Positions 1-11,109 of a DNA stretch of 64,000 bases are shown here, piece after piece. Below the pieces are notes generated by a model, which searched no databases, had not been told where the DNA came from, and worked only from the letters and a program-made list of their open reading frames with translations. Origin of the DNA: Callaeas wilsoni. Taxonomy: Eukaryota; Chordata; Aves; Passeriformes; Callaeidae. Position numbers and translations under genes: made by a program. The DNA is taken from positions 36,828-100,827 of the forward strand of contig VWPU01004536.1 in the NCBI GenBank assembly GCA_013398955.1, given 5' to 3'. Numbering within the stretch: position 1 is the stretch's first letter; the number at the start of each line of letters is the position of its first letter.

Positions 1-3000
1 AGCAATGGATCATCCAAAAGCTGTTGCTGGGTTATTCAGATATTTTCCTGGGGTCTAGATTTAGAAAATGAATTAATTTAAATCTCTCTTTTGCTGCAGC
101 ACACACAACCTTGTTGTCACTTCTTCCTTTTCATTGCAAATGAAATATTTATACTTAGAAACGTATTTATTTAAACTGTGTACTCTGCATTATGTTTTGG
201 GCAGATACTTTATGATTTGGGGAGAAGAAAAAATATTACAACTTCACATATAAATATTCTCTGTAGATTCTGCTCGCTGAATATTTGTATTCATGGGACT
301 ATGGTCTGATAGGGGAGAAACGTGGAGTTTTCTATCTACTTAATTTCTTAATTTCTGCATGTCCTTTGCACTGACTCGTGCCCTGTGTATGCCAATACAC
401 CACCAGTGAAAAGCTTCCTGATGATGTTTTCATCAGGCAAAGGAGAAACCCTGAAGACAGTAAACACCCAGTATGTAAAATGTTTCATAGTCCTTAAAAT
501 TCTGCAGACTAGTTCAAAATAACTGCAAAGCCCATTTTGTATTCAGAATATCTGAGTGGGCCTTGGTTCTGGATAAGGAAGAGGGAGCAGAACTGGATGA
601 ACTGGGTGTATTAAATTCTTTATTCAAAAGCTTTATCCCTTTTCTGCTTTTGTATTTCCCACGACTGGATTTTCTCAGTTTTTCCTCTTCTGGATTGTTT
701 GGCATATGCTTCATGCGAATATACTGAAATCACTGCTCTGGTCGGGAGCTCTTCACATTCACCTGCTTTATGGCATTCACTTTTCAATTTTAGCCATAAG
801 GGCCTTTTGGTTTGGTTTCTTGCCTTTTTTATTATTCTGTGCCTGCTTAATTGTAGCTTTTATGAAGAAATGGAGAAAGAGTCATAAAGACAATAAGACA
901 AATCATTCCCAAAGCAAATATAATGAGGAGAAGAGTTGGAGAAATATTTACATGGTTTGAATTTTCTGTCAATATTCCTAAAAATAGAACAAAGAATTAA
1001 ATAAAATAGTCAGATGATTTGCTAGTGAAAGGAATAAAAAAAATTGCAAACATGAGAACAAATGTTCATTTTTATTCCAAGAAGTAGTTCTTGGCAGCAT
1101 TTTGGAAGCTCTAATAGAGAAGACGAAATGTAGATTTTTATCCCGCTTGAGCATAAATCAGCGCACCAGACTAAACAATATCTATTGTACAATGCACTGA
1201 ATTCTTCTATTTTGTGCAAATGTTCAATTAAGTCTGTAAACTTAGTCTGTAAACTGTAAAGAGGCTTAGTCACCTTCTCATCAGCCAGTCCTTCTGCAGG
1301 TCACTGCCATCGTCCTGCAGCAAAAATAATTTCTGTGCGGGGAAGCCTTCCAGTAGCATTCCAAAATAACAGCAATTACCTAATTACAGCGTGATCATGC
1401 TAAAGGTTACATTAATGGCCACCAATGATGATGAATAGGAAGGCAGTGGCGTGAATGAAATCATAATTAGTGGAGCATGAGGTAGGTGTTATGTTAAACA
1501 TCCAATGGAAAAAAATTAACAGCGCTGCACAGGTGGACTGAAATGTTACATGTAAAACTTAACCTGCAACAATCCCACTTTCAGAAGACGAGAATAACCC
1601 TTACATCATTTGTTAAGCCAGCTCTGGGTTTTGTTCATCAGCTAGGGAAGCATGGGCTTGCTGTGACACTCTCCAGGTCTCCTCTCTGCTCTCCTCTCGG
1701 CGCTCTGTCCCTGTCCCAGCCTGGCTGGGTTTGGTGACAACCCACTGGGTTTCTCTTCCCTAAAGACAGGCACCGGAGCTGCTTTCCTAGGAGCTCACCA
1801 GCTACTGAGAAAGGGGAAATCCAGCTGGAGCAGCACGACAGTGGAGGTGCTCCAAGCCCAGTGCAGGCAGATGAGAACTCAGATTTCCTCTCACAGCATC
1901 TCTGGGTAGGGTTTGATATCCTGTGTGTGTCACAGACATGTGAAAAATTTGCTGCTATTGAATTAGCAGAAAACCAGCGACATTTATCCTGTTTAGGTTG
2001 CAAAGGTTTCCATCAACACTAAATAGGTGATTTTTCTTTGTTGCAGTACGTGCAGTGCTAAGGTAGCATCTTGTGTCTGCTATTGATTTCACTGATGCTG
2101 CCTTCAAAACCAGTGGTTACGGCTGCATCCTCCCTCCTCTGTAAATGTCAGAGTCTCCAAGTGAGCTCTGGAGCTCAAGTGTTTGTTTCTGTCTTTGCAT
2201 GTTCTTGTGTTTCTGGTCTGAAATTACAAGGCTGCAGAATTTCCAGAAATCTGGTACATAGGTGTATTTTTAGGACAGCAAAACAACTGATCTTTTCTTG
2301 AGTGGGTCAAAGCAATGGCATTCGAGTTAGGGGTTTTAAATAGGAGGAGAAAATGAGAAGAAACTATTGCTGTTAAAACTTTTTAGGGCCTCCTACTATA
2401 AAAAGTTCAACTCAGATGCTTGGATTATTGCAATTGTGATATAAAAATATAGAATGTCTTTGAGATTGGCTCTCAAGATATTTTTTGCACACAAAATACT
2501 CTCCTGAGAGAGTCCACCCATCTCCCTGGAACGGGCCATTCTCTGTGGAGAAGGTAGAAACCCTTCAGCTGCCTTTTGCAGAGCTCAGTGGCTTTCATGG
2601 GAAGGGTGTTGGGTGGCAGTGAGATGTGCCAGAGTTACTTCTAGTACCAAACGTGGCCGTTTCCGGAGAAAGGGCATTTTTCAATATCGCTCTTTTGGAA
2701 GACTAGACCACCAAAAGCAGAGTTCCCAGAGGAGCTCTGAGGAAGGGAGGCAGAGGCATCAGTGATGGCTTTGGCTTCCGTCAGTGATTCCTGGGTTCTC
2801 GTGGCACCTCCGTCAGTGACCGCGCTCAGCCTCGTTAGCAGTGACTCATCCCAGGGCACATCCAGGTGCCCTGTGACAGATGCCTGCTGCCTCTTATCTC
2901 AAATAGCTTTGAAAATCTCCTTTGGCAAGAAACCCAAGTGTGAAAGAGCAATTCTGTTTCAGACCAAACTTGTAAAGAATCTGGAAAGGTAACAGGCTCT

Positions 3001-5480
3001 GCTGGCTGTTATTTCTGTCCCCTCCTCTGCTGTCTGCTCTCCAGATTAGTTTTTTAATCTGAATGTCTGGCTGCTTCTCGTCTTGCTGATGCAAAATCTC
3101 TCAATATCCATCAGGAGAAGGGTTCTCTTTGCTTTCAATAATCTTTGGATCATGCCATTAGCTTCACTTAAGCTTTGGGTCTGGCTCTGCACAGTTCAAA
3201 GGATTTATAGTCTCTACTCCAAGTCCTTATCCAGTTTTTCTGAGTTCACTTAACTCAGTAGATATGAAAGGTCTCAGCTCTTCACCTGAGTATGAGCTGT
3301 ATCTGCTGCTACCAATAACACAGACATTTAATGTAGGAAGGAAGGAAAAAAGGACATTGTATTATAATGTTTAACTTGTGAAACAAGAGGAAATGTCTTC
3401 AACCTGTGATACATTTGGGTTTCTTAAGCTATGAATGAGGCATTGTTAGATGAATATTAAATATACATGTATATATTAAATATTTAACTTGATCTTTGTT
3501 CAGTTTCCCTTTCTTGTAATTCCTTTTCAGTGTTCATAGAAAACAAACCTGATTTTTATACTGCTTGCCAGTAGTGACCTCAAATTTTCTGTTTGTGTTA
3601 ATAATATCAATTACCTGCATACATGAGTCACGTTGAACTTTGGTACTGCATTGGAGGAGCACTTTTTGGAATTTGTCCACAGCACTTTTTGCCATGAAAA
3701 TGCTCCCTGTTGCTTGAAATAGTCTATGAGTGCACATACTCTTTCATGCATATATAGCTCTGGAAGAGCTTCATTCCTGATTTTTTTCAGTATAACACTG
3801 AACCGTGCGACTGCTCAATAACTTAAGCAGAGATGATAAAAGAACTCCAGAGAAATGTTGTTATCAAGGAGAGGAATGAAGGCAACCTGAAATGTCGTTT
3901 CACAACAGTCCCTGGAATCCCCAGGTTTGCTGCAGACCACAAGTATATTTTAAACCTTAGCTTAGTGTATACCCACAGTACGTCCCCTACAGCTGTGAAC
4001 TGCTACTCTTTGTTTAGGACTGGGCAAGGCTCCAGTGGCTCTGTTCTTACAAGGAATGCATTTTCCAGTGTTTTGAGTTAATGACTATTATTCAAACTGA
4101 AGTCAGTTCCTTTCTCACACTATTTTAGGCTGTGTGTGGTAAACCTTTGTGCCACTGTTCTCCTCAAAAAATTCTGGTATTTTCTTGCTAAAACCAATAC
4201 AAATTATATCAAGCTCTTTATCTTATGAAATAAATGTTGGTTATCTTCATAATGAATCAGTCCTGAAACGCAGCAGGTTGGTATTTCTGCTGGCCTGCTG
4301 ATCCTCCTTTTTATTGCTGCTGCTCCACACAATAGCGTTGGGAAGTTCCTGTTGTATTTGGTGATGTACAGATAGAGAGCAAAAGGCCCCTGCCCTCATG
4401 GCTGAAAGTTTAGATATTTCTATTGATTGAATAAATATTGGACATTTGTCTTTTCTCACCAGAAAGTGATACATTAGGGCAAGTGTTTCCTGGAGAGATA
4501 ACCAGTGAATTCTGAGGATGGAAAGGAATCAAGCATGGACGGAGGCCTGCTGTAATGGGGGAAGCCAGTGTGTGACACTGTAATGTTCTTCCTCTTTCTC
4601 CCTTTACTTTTATTTCAACCTGACACTTTATTAATCAGACTTTGATCAGAATTTGTACATGTGTGTGTTTTCCAGCGTTTGCTCGGTCCTTGTGCCTCTG
4701 AGGTGGTTTCACACCCTTGCTCTCAGAGGAAGGAGTGGATGCTGGGAGGCTGCAGCCTTTGTGTGCAGGACTCTCAGACTGTCCTGTCTCCCTCACCTGA
4801 ATTACCCAAAACCTGTCTCCTGCAGTGAGAAACCCTTCAGGAAAGTGTTTACCTTTACGCTGGGCCACATCTACCCCTGCAGTGCTCAATACCTGCACGC
4901 TGATCTCTCAGGCGCTTTAGTCCTTATTTATCATTTGGACTGTGTTGTGATTTCCATTTCAATTAAAATAAATTGAACATTTTATTTTTTGAAACTGTAT
5001 AGGGAAAAAGAAATTTTTATTTCCATTTTAAAGTGAGAATACTGCTTAGAATTTTTATTTTTATATCTTTCTTAGCACATGCTTTTTGTTCCTAAGCTTA
5101 GTTACACAGTAATGTAATTTTATTTTGAAAATTTCAATCTTCTTAGGAGTACAGTTAAGAAAACATACCCAGGGAAAACAAGTTTTTAGTCTCATCTGAG
5201 GGAAGAACAAAACTAGTTATGAAATAATTTCAATTAAAAAAATAACTTTGACCAGTTTTACTCTCCGTTCAGTGACAACAGCTCTGATAAAATGTATCTA
5301 ATTAACACCCAGCAGATAACAATTATCTTGTATAATTATGATGAGCTTGTTTGTTCTTTAATTGACAGCTTAGGCAATGTTTTATGATGTTTATTTGACC
5401 TTGGAGCTAATCTGCACCCTGCTCCCGTGTGCTGCCAAGCGCGTGGCTCCTTGGATTTCCATCCCCAGCACCCGGCCCTC
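1..5480. other. Non-coding stretch, mostly AT-rich
   Basis: No gene is recognisable here. Open frames on both strands are short (under about 125 codons), overlap one another and carry no family motif. The sequence is mostly AT-rich, with GC-richer patches near 1640-1900 and 2640-2900. A short direct duplication of about 12 bases (AGTCTGTAAACT) lies at about 1231-1256. A regulatory-looking block at 1341-1520 is listed separately. The rest shows nothing I can name. Confidence 0.7.
1341..1520. promoter_or_regulatory. Candidate conserved non-coding element
   Basis: This block has the texture of a developmental enhancer: balanced composition, no low-complexity runs and several homeodomain-type cores. 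TAATTA occurs at 1381-1386 and again at 1464-1469, and further TAAT/ATTA cores lie between them. No reading frame or repeat family explains it. Constraint cannot be judged from one genome, so this is a guess from motif content. Confidence 0.25.
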
Positions 5481-5577
5481 GTTACTGTCACTGTTACTGT
5501 CACTGTCCCTGTCCCTCGTGGGGGACGTGTCCTGTCCCTGTGATCCCGGCAGTCGCTGTCCCTGTGCTGCCTGTCCA
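5481..5577 (+). repeat. Imperfect TGTCMC hexamer microsatellite
   Basis: The sequence runs through variants of a six-base unit, first TGTCAC/TGTTAC (5484-5504) and then TGTCCC (5505-5515). It continues as scattered CTGTCCCTG copies to about 5577. It sits directly upstream of the 19-bp minisatellite, so two tandem arrays are adjacent. Translations through it (repeated Thr-Val or Leu-Ser) are repeat artefacts. Confidence 0.75.
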
Positions 5578-5621
5578 GCTGTGTCTGCTGGGGCTGGAGC
5601 AGGCACACAACATTCCCTGCT

Positions 5622-6083
5622 GCTCCCCAGGAGCGGGGATGCTCCCCAGGAGCAGGGATGCTCCCTATGAGCAGGGATGCTCCCCAGGAGCAGGGATGCT
5701 CCCTATGAGCAGGGATGCTCCCCAGGAGCGGGGATGCTCTCCAAGAGCAGGGATGCTCCCCAGGAGCAGGGATGCTCCCTACGAGCAGGGATGCTCCCTA
5801 TGAGCGGGGATGCTCCCCAGGAGCAGGGATGCTCCCTAGGAGCAGGGATGCTCCCTATGAGCGGGGATGCTCCCCATGAGCAGGGATGCTCCCTATCAGC
5901 AGGGATGCTCCCTATCAGCAGGGATGCTCCCCAGGAGCGGGGATGCTCCCTATGAGCGGGGATGCTCCCTATGAGCGGGGATGCTCCCCAGGAGCGGGGA
6001 TGCTCCCCAGGAGCGGGGATGCTCCCTATGAGCAGAGATGCTCCCTATCAGCAGGGATGCTCCCCAGGAGCGGGGATGCTCCC
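5622..6083 (+). repeat. 19-bp minisatellite, 24 copies with no indels
   Basis: The unit is GCTCCCCAGGAGCRGGGAT. I count 24 consecutive complete units, starting at 5622, 5641, 5660 and so on to 6059. Every one is exactly 19 bases, followed by a broken copy at 6078. Variation is almost confined to two places: the CCAGG segment (10 copies CCAGG, 7 CTATG, 3 CTATC, and single CTACG, CTAGG, CCATG and a CCAAG variant) and an A/G at the 14th base. GGAGC and GCTCC within and between units are complementary, so transcripts or single strands could form a string of small hairpins. Because 19 is not divisible by 3, the same 19-residue peptide (three units, 57 bases) appears in every forward frame. The CTATGA variant supplies a stop in one phase. 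The apparent open frames of 70-124 codons here are therefore repeat artefacts. Confidence 0.97.
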
Positions 6084-8412
6084 TGTTGGAGACCTCGGCA
6101 CGGGCTGCACCTGCTGCTTTCACGCAATTTTCACGAGATTTTCAAAGCTCCCCCAGACTCTTAGAAGGTACCCAGTAGTTCAGTGACCAAATCTCTGTGC
6201 TGCTAGAACAGATGACTTGGTTTTCCTGCTTCCTGAGTGCTTTGGGAGGATTTTCATTTTCCCACTGAATAAAATCTCTTTGCTGTCCTGTAAATAATGA
6301 AGTCTCGTGAGCTGCCACAATAAAAAACCAAGCTGTACTTTCCCCGTGGTGCCTCACTACCCTTGTCCTTGGAGATTTAGAATGAAGGGGAATCTCCTGT
6401 GTGTCAATCCTGCTTGGCACATGGTGTAGTCTGTGGGTCTGATTAATGGGAGGGGTTACATCTCTGAAATAAATTTTAAATTAATTTAGTGAGAAACAAA
6501 TAAGAAACGTCCCCAAACAAGGTTTTGTCTGATATTTCTGGATTTGGGGGATTCCATTAGAGAGGGAAATAGCCTGGGAACAGCTTTTTTTATCACATCA
6601 TCGTGTCCTTTTCACTTCAAGGCAGTGTTACAAAGTGCAGTGGTGCATAAGACTTAGTAATAACTATTATTATTTGTTAAGCATTGTCTTTTACAGTGCT
6701 GAGAACATTGGGGTTTCTGTCCTACATGGATCATTACTTTGGGTATGCAAGATTTTTCAAACAGTAAGTGTCCTTGATGATTAGAGAGCTATTATCACCA
6801 AGTGCTGCATTCTTATTTGGGTTTTTTGTTGTTGTGTTTTATTCTAAATGAAAGGACTGAGTTTCAAACTGAATCTAGTTATCTGTAGTAGAATTCTGGT
6901 TTGAGGATGAGATAAAACATGTCAGACCACTGAACCTGGTCCTCTCCCAACATAAATTGGTTGCAAGGAGATGTAGAAAAATCCCCTGCATGGGCTGTTG
7001 TGGATTTATGTCCCCAAGCTGGCAGTATGGCCAAACCCAATCCAGGTGCTTGAGTTCTCAGATGTTGGGATAGATTCTCTTCATCCTTCAGGATGATTTT
7101 ATCTGCATATGAAAGCCAAGGTAATGCGCAGCTGGACTTCCAACTTCATTAATTGAGATATTCCATCATTAGGGTTTGGGTTGGCAGGAGCTGAGGGTTT
7201 CATGTAGTATTTTCTCTCCTTTTTGAGGAAGATTCTGTAGAGGCAAATCTCTGTTCAAGTTAAATCAAGGCAGATTTATGTATCTATTACTAGTGCGTAA
7301 AATAATAAATGGAATAAAGTTTGGAGATGTATCCAATAGATTTATAGTAAGAAATCTTCTGAAGAGACCTTGTAGTATTATCTGACCTTTAAAGTAAACT
7401 GGAATTTATTCAAATGCCATAGGCACAAATTATATGCTTTTTTGCCTTGAAATTCATGGGGTAACTATTGATAGAATTAATAAAGAATAATTTTTCAGAA
7501 AAAGTGAACATATGGCTTGTTATTACTGACTTCAAGCCACAATCAGAACATTATCTAAATAACTCCAGAATACCAGCAGCATGTTCTAAAGCATCTCGTA
7601 CATTAGAGCACGACTCCTCAGATACTTTGAGACTACGAATGTTCTGTTGTTGATCTTTCAGCAGTGTTGTCTCTGTTCTGACTCCTAATCCCATTAAAAA
7701 TCTTTATTTTCAGGATTTTAGAAAGGTACTGTAAAAATTTTAAGTGGGCTTGAGGTAACATTACAAACTTTTAGTTTGGGAATGTTTTTCAGAAACTGAA
7801 ACATTAATTAGAATCAGTCTAAGTACCCACAAGTATTTTTCCTTTTTTGTTGTTGTTTCTTGTGGTGTTGGCTCTCCTGACGCTTAATTGCTCTGATTCT
7901 TTTTCAGTGTAATTTTCCAGTCCTTTGCTCATGTTCCTTCAAATCTTCCTGAGTTGAGTAAATAGATGCAGTGGGATGAGCTGAGAAAACGTAAGACTTG
8001 CAGAATTTTTCCCAGTCTCAGGGGAAAAATATTGCAGCTTTTCTCCCTAAGTTTTTTGCTGATTCTAGTGACCAGACAACTCCCAGCCAGCCCTGGCTAA
8101 AGACATTTTAAAATGTTTTTAGAGACAGGCAGCATAGTTTATTCCGGGCTGCTTCTCCCACCAGGTTTCCACGTACCTCTGCAGGAGGAGCTGGAACCAA
8201 GTCCACTGGGAAGGAGACTCGGAGCACTGGGAATTTAAATATCTTGCTCATCTAATTTGGCTGGGAGCCATTTTATTCCTCTCTGTTTCATTGATGTATC
8301 TATTTAAATGCTTTAAGAACCGGGGCTCTCTCCCAGCAGGGGTCTGCAGAGTGCATTGCAGGAGGGATCCTGACTTTGTTTGGGGCCTTCTGTTTTCTGA
8401 GAACGAAGTAAT
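6084..8412. other. Non-coding stretch
   Basis: AT-rich sequence with no recognisable gene. The longest open frame (about 92 codons on the minus strand, 6142-6420) has no family features. I see no repeat I can name with confidence. Confidence 0.7.
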
Positions 8413-8977
8413 AATAGAATAGACTCATTATATAGAATCGTGGAATGGTTGGAAAGGGCCTTAAAGCCCATCTTGTTCTACTTGCCATGGGCAGGGACAC
8501 TTTCCACTATCCCAGGGTGCTCCAAGCCCTATCCAACCTGGCCTTGAGCACTTTTAGGGATGGGGCAGCCACAGCTTCCAGGGGCACCCTGTGCCAGGGC
8601 CTCCGCACCCTCACAGGGAGGAATTTCTCCCTAATATCTAACCTAAACCTCCTCACTTTCCGTTCAAAGCTATTCCCCATTGTCCTGTCACTCCAGGCCC
8701 TTGGAAATCCTCTCTCTCCATCTTTCCCGTTGGCTCCTCCAGGCACTGCAAGGCCACAGTGAGGTCACCCCAATTCTTCTCCAGGCTGAACGTTCGCAGC
8801 TCTCCCAGCCTTTCCTCCCAGCAGAGCTGCTCCATCCCTCTGCTCCTCCTGGTGCCTCCTCTGGGCTCTCTCCAGCAGCTCCAGGTCCTCCCTGTGCTGG
8901 GCCCGTGGTGGGGTCTCACCTGAGCGGGGCAGAGGGGCAGAATCCCCCCCTTCCCTGCTGGTCACGAAGCAGCATTT
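8413..8977 (-). mobile_element. CR1 LINE 3' end, 5'-truncated, young avian type
   Basis: Read on the minus strand, this is the 3' untranslated part of a chicken-repeat-1 (CR1) retrotransposon. The plus strand starts with the reverse complement of the terminal ATTCYATG-type octamers (TAGAATCGTGGAAT near 8434-8447). The characteristic wording follows: CCATGGGCAGGGACACTTTC, then CTCCAAGCCCTATCCAACCTG, GGGGCAGCCACAGC, CACCCTGTGCCAGGGCC and CCTCCAGGCACTGCAAGGCC. It ends in the TGAGCGGGGCAGAGGGGCAGAATCCCC region. CR1 copies are usually 5'-truncated and lack target-site duplications, as here. The high agreement with what I know of passerine CR1 suggests a fairly recent insertion. Open frames inside it are not genes. 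Confidence 0.95.
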
Positions 8978-9967
8978 CAAAAGCTTGTGTCTAACAAAGG
9001 CAGTGACCGAGGAGTTGCTGTTGCCCCAAGTTAACACACACAGAAAGAGGGCTAAATGCAACTCCTTTTTCTTGGCCTGGATGCTCAGAGGAAAGAGGAG
9101 AAACTTTGGGAACAAGAAAGAAGAGACTGCTTTTATTGAAAGAAAAGCCAAAAGGAGATGCACATCCCCCCGCCCCCCACCACAACCAAGACAAACAAAC
9201 AAAAAAGCCAAAGCTAAATAACCCCTTGGCTCCATACTGTGGATCACAGCACCACAGCTCTTTGTTGAGCCCCATTCTGCAGAGATTTCTGGCTCTTTGC
9301 TGCATTTTGAAGCTCTCTTACTATTTAAATTATCCTTAGGAGACAGCCTTGTGTCTTTACTTGGCTGCCTTTGCTTTTTTTCCCATTTCTTTTTTTTTCT
9401 TGATGAGTCATTCTACCAGCCTCTACCCTCTCATCAGATAGACCAGACAATGAAGTCACTGGGGTTGCCTGAGAGCAAAATTGGCCCCATTATCCACAAC
9501 CACCGTGCCTTGTCACTGATAATATACTGCTCAAGGGCTGGCCCTCAAAGTAGGATGGAAAATCACCAGGGACAAGAAACCTTCTACCCAAACAAAAATA
9601 TTTGTTGAAGTTCTTTTGGTGTGTGTTTTAAATTTGGTGAAATGCTTCCAGCTGAAAACAGGAAATCACACACGAATAAAACTGGTGTTATATTTTGTCA
9701 GTGTAGGAGGGAGAGCAAATTATCTGATAGTGTCCCTTTAGTGCACCAGCTTCAGCCTTCTGAAATTAGCAGTGGCAGGAGACTTTTATTAGTGCTCTGG
9801 TATAAACCAGAAGACTTTATAACAGAAGGAGAGGAAAGAAGGATGCTTGACAAAAATGATTCTTCATTAGCTCAGTACAGAAGCAAAGTTAAACTGTCAT
9901 TTCTAGAGGAACATGGGTGGAGAAACACCTACCCCAGAGAACTTTCTTCTAGAAACAAAACACACCA
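8978..9967. other. Non-coding stretch with A/C-rich patch
   Basis: No gene is recognised. A C-rich then A/C-rich patch lies at 9166-9205 (runs of C, then CAAACAAACAAA). Overlapping frames of about 60-160 codons on both strands (for example 8765-9247 minus, which runs into the CR1) have no motif and are probably chance. Confidence 0.65.
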
Positions 9968-10110
9968 AATATGAGAAGGAAAACAAAGCAAGGATGAGGG
10001 AAGTGACTTTTCCAAAAGGGTATGGCAGGTCAGTAGCTGCCTAGAACCAAGAGGTGCTTGGGCTTTCTGAATCTCAGAGAACTGTTCTTTCTGCTGAGCC
10101 ACAGAACCCT
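9968..10110 (-). mobile_element. MIR SINE fragment
   Basis: The plus strand follows the reverse-complement layout of the mammalian-wide interspersed repeat, an ancient amniote tRNA-derived SINE. A 'gatgagg...aagtgacttttccaaaagg' stretch corresponds to the conserved core 'aagtgacttgcccaaggtcac'. It is followed by a counterpart of 'ctagtaagtggcagagc', and then 'ttctgaatctcagagaactgttctttc', matching the 'tctgactcc...tgctcttaacca' part. The copy is strongly diverged, so the limits are approximate. Confidence 0.6.
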
Positions 10111-10971
10111 GCAAAGCGTAAAGAGAGACTGATAGTGCTGATGGCTTGTGGTCTGCTCAGTGGAAACAACAAAGTGCAGCTGGTCTTTTGGGATCTATAG
10201 CAATCTGATGAGGAATTCCATAATAACTGCTAATATTAAACCTTTTCCAAGTCTAACTACTTGCATCGATAAGGGACAGAAGAAAAGCTGAACAGGAAAG
10301 AAACCAAGTCTTGCAAAACCATAGCCTCCATTGAGACCTCTCTTCCTTCCTTTTGGTATTTTTAACGAGAGGAAAACCTTTTTATTGCTTGGCTAGTCCA
10401 TTCCTAAAGTTGTGCCCATCAGTGAGCTTTAGAGAGACTCAAGTGGCTGGGTTTTATCATCTGCCAAAGCCAATCATTCTTTTAATTCAAAACTGGTGCC
10501 CTGTCATTAATTATTTTTTTGCATCACTCTATTCTGAACACAGCTGAGCCCCCACGCTTCCGTGCCCTCTATTAACTTGGTACAAAAGGATGCTTTCTCT
10601 TCCTGCTGCATCTCCAGCCCAGGAACCCTTAGTGCATTGCTAAAGGTGACTGAAATCTGCCAGGAGAAAGGGGAATCAGAGCTGGAGGTGCTGCTCAGGC
10701 TGCTCTTTACGTCATGTCTGCAGAGACCACAGACAGTCTCAGCAGTGCTGAGCCAGTGACACTTCCATCCTCCCTCAGAAGGGAGAACCTTATGTTTGCA
10801 AACTCGCCCCAGGAGCACAGTCCAGAAGGTGACTACTTTCATCTGTCTGTTAAAATCATCTTGCACTATTTTTCCAGCCTGATTCTATCTTACCAACTGT
10901 CTGGCTTAACTATTTTGCTGTGATTCTTGCTTGCAGTTTGTCACAGTGATGGAAGATTAGCTCTGTGTGTG

Positions 10972-11022
10972 TTTTTTTCCCTTTTTTTTCCTTTTTCTCT
11001 CTTTTTTTTCCCCCCTCCTCTC
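10972..11022 (+). repeat. 51-base uninterrupted polypyrimidine tract
   Basis: From 10972 to 11022 every base is C or T, with runs of T7-T8 and C6. Such mirror-like homopyrimidine DNA can form triplex (H-DNA) structure. It ends a few bases before TTTCCCAG at 11024-11031, so it also looks like an unusually strong 3' splice-site tract. Confidence 0.85.
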
Positions 11023-11031
11023 ATTTCCCAG

Positions 11032-11109
11032 TGTGGCATTTAGGATGGAGGCTGAAAATATTGAACAAACTGCTGATGTCCCCAAGATTCAAATGTGTGA
11101 AAGAGACTC
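11032..11109 (+). other. Exon-like block (speculative)
   Basis: A long pyrimidine tract and CAG end at 11031, and GTAAAT follows at 11110, so the 78 bases between have acceptor and donor signals. One frame (from 11033) is open through the whole block and reads VAFRMEAENIEQTADVP and onward, with protein-like composition. Its phase is the same on entering and leaving. The frame would stop just beyond the donor if unspliced. I recognise no family. Splice-like signals are common by chance, so this is only a candidate. Confidence 0.13.

Noticed and set aside
4653..4976. A phrase CSEKPFRKVFTFTLGH resembling a C2H2 zinc-finger linker (GEKPF)
   Set aside because: The paired Cys and His residues at zinc-finger spacing are missing and no second finger follows; likely chance.
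5429..6186. Several overlapping frames of 70-124 codons with a repeated Cys/Met/Asp-Ala-Pro peptide
   Set aside because: They are the 19-bp minisatellite read in all three forward phases; the same peptide appears in each, so it is a repeat artefact and not a protein.
6655..6720. TAATAACTATTATTATTTG followed by a TTTTACAGTGCTGAGAAC phrase resembling the tail of an old LINE/SINE
   Set aside because: The match is too short and AT-rich to separate from chance.
8765..9247. 160-codon minus-strand frame
   Set aside because: About a third lies in the CR1 3' end and the rest is an A/C-rich patch; no motif, and other frames overlap it on both strands.
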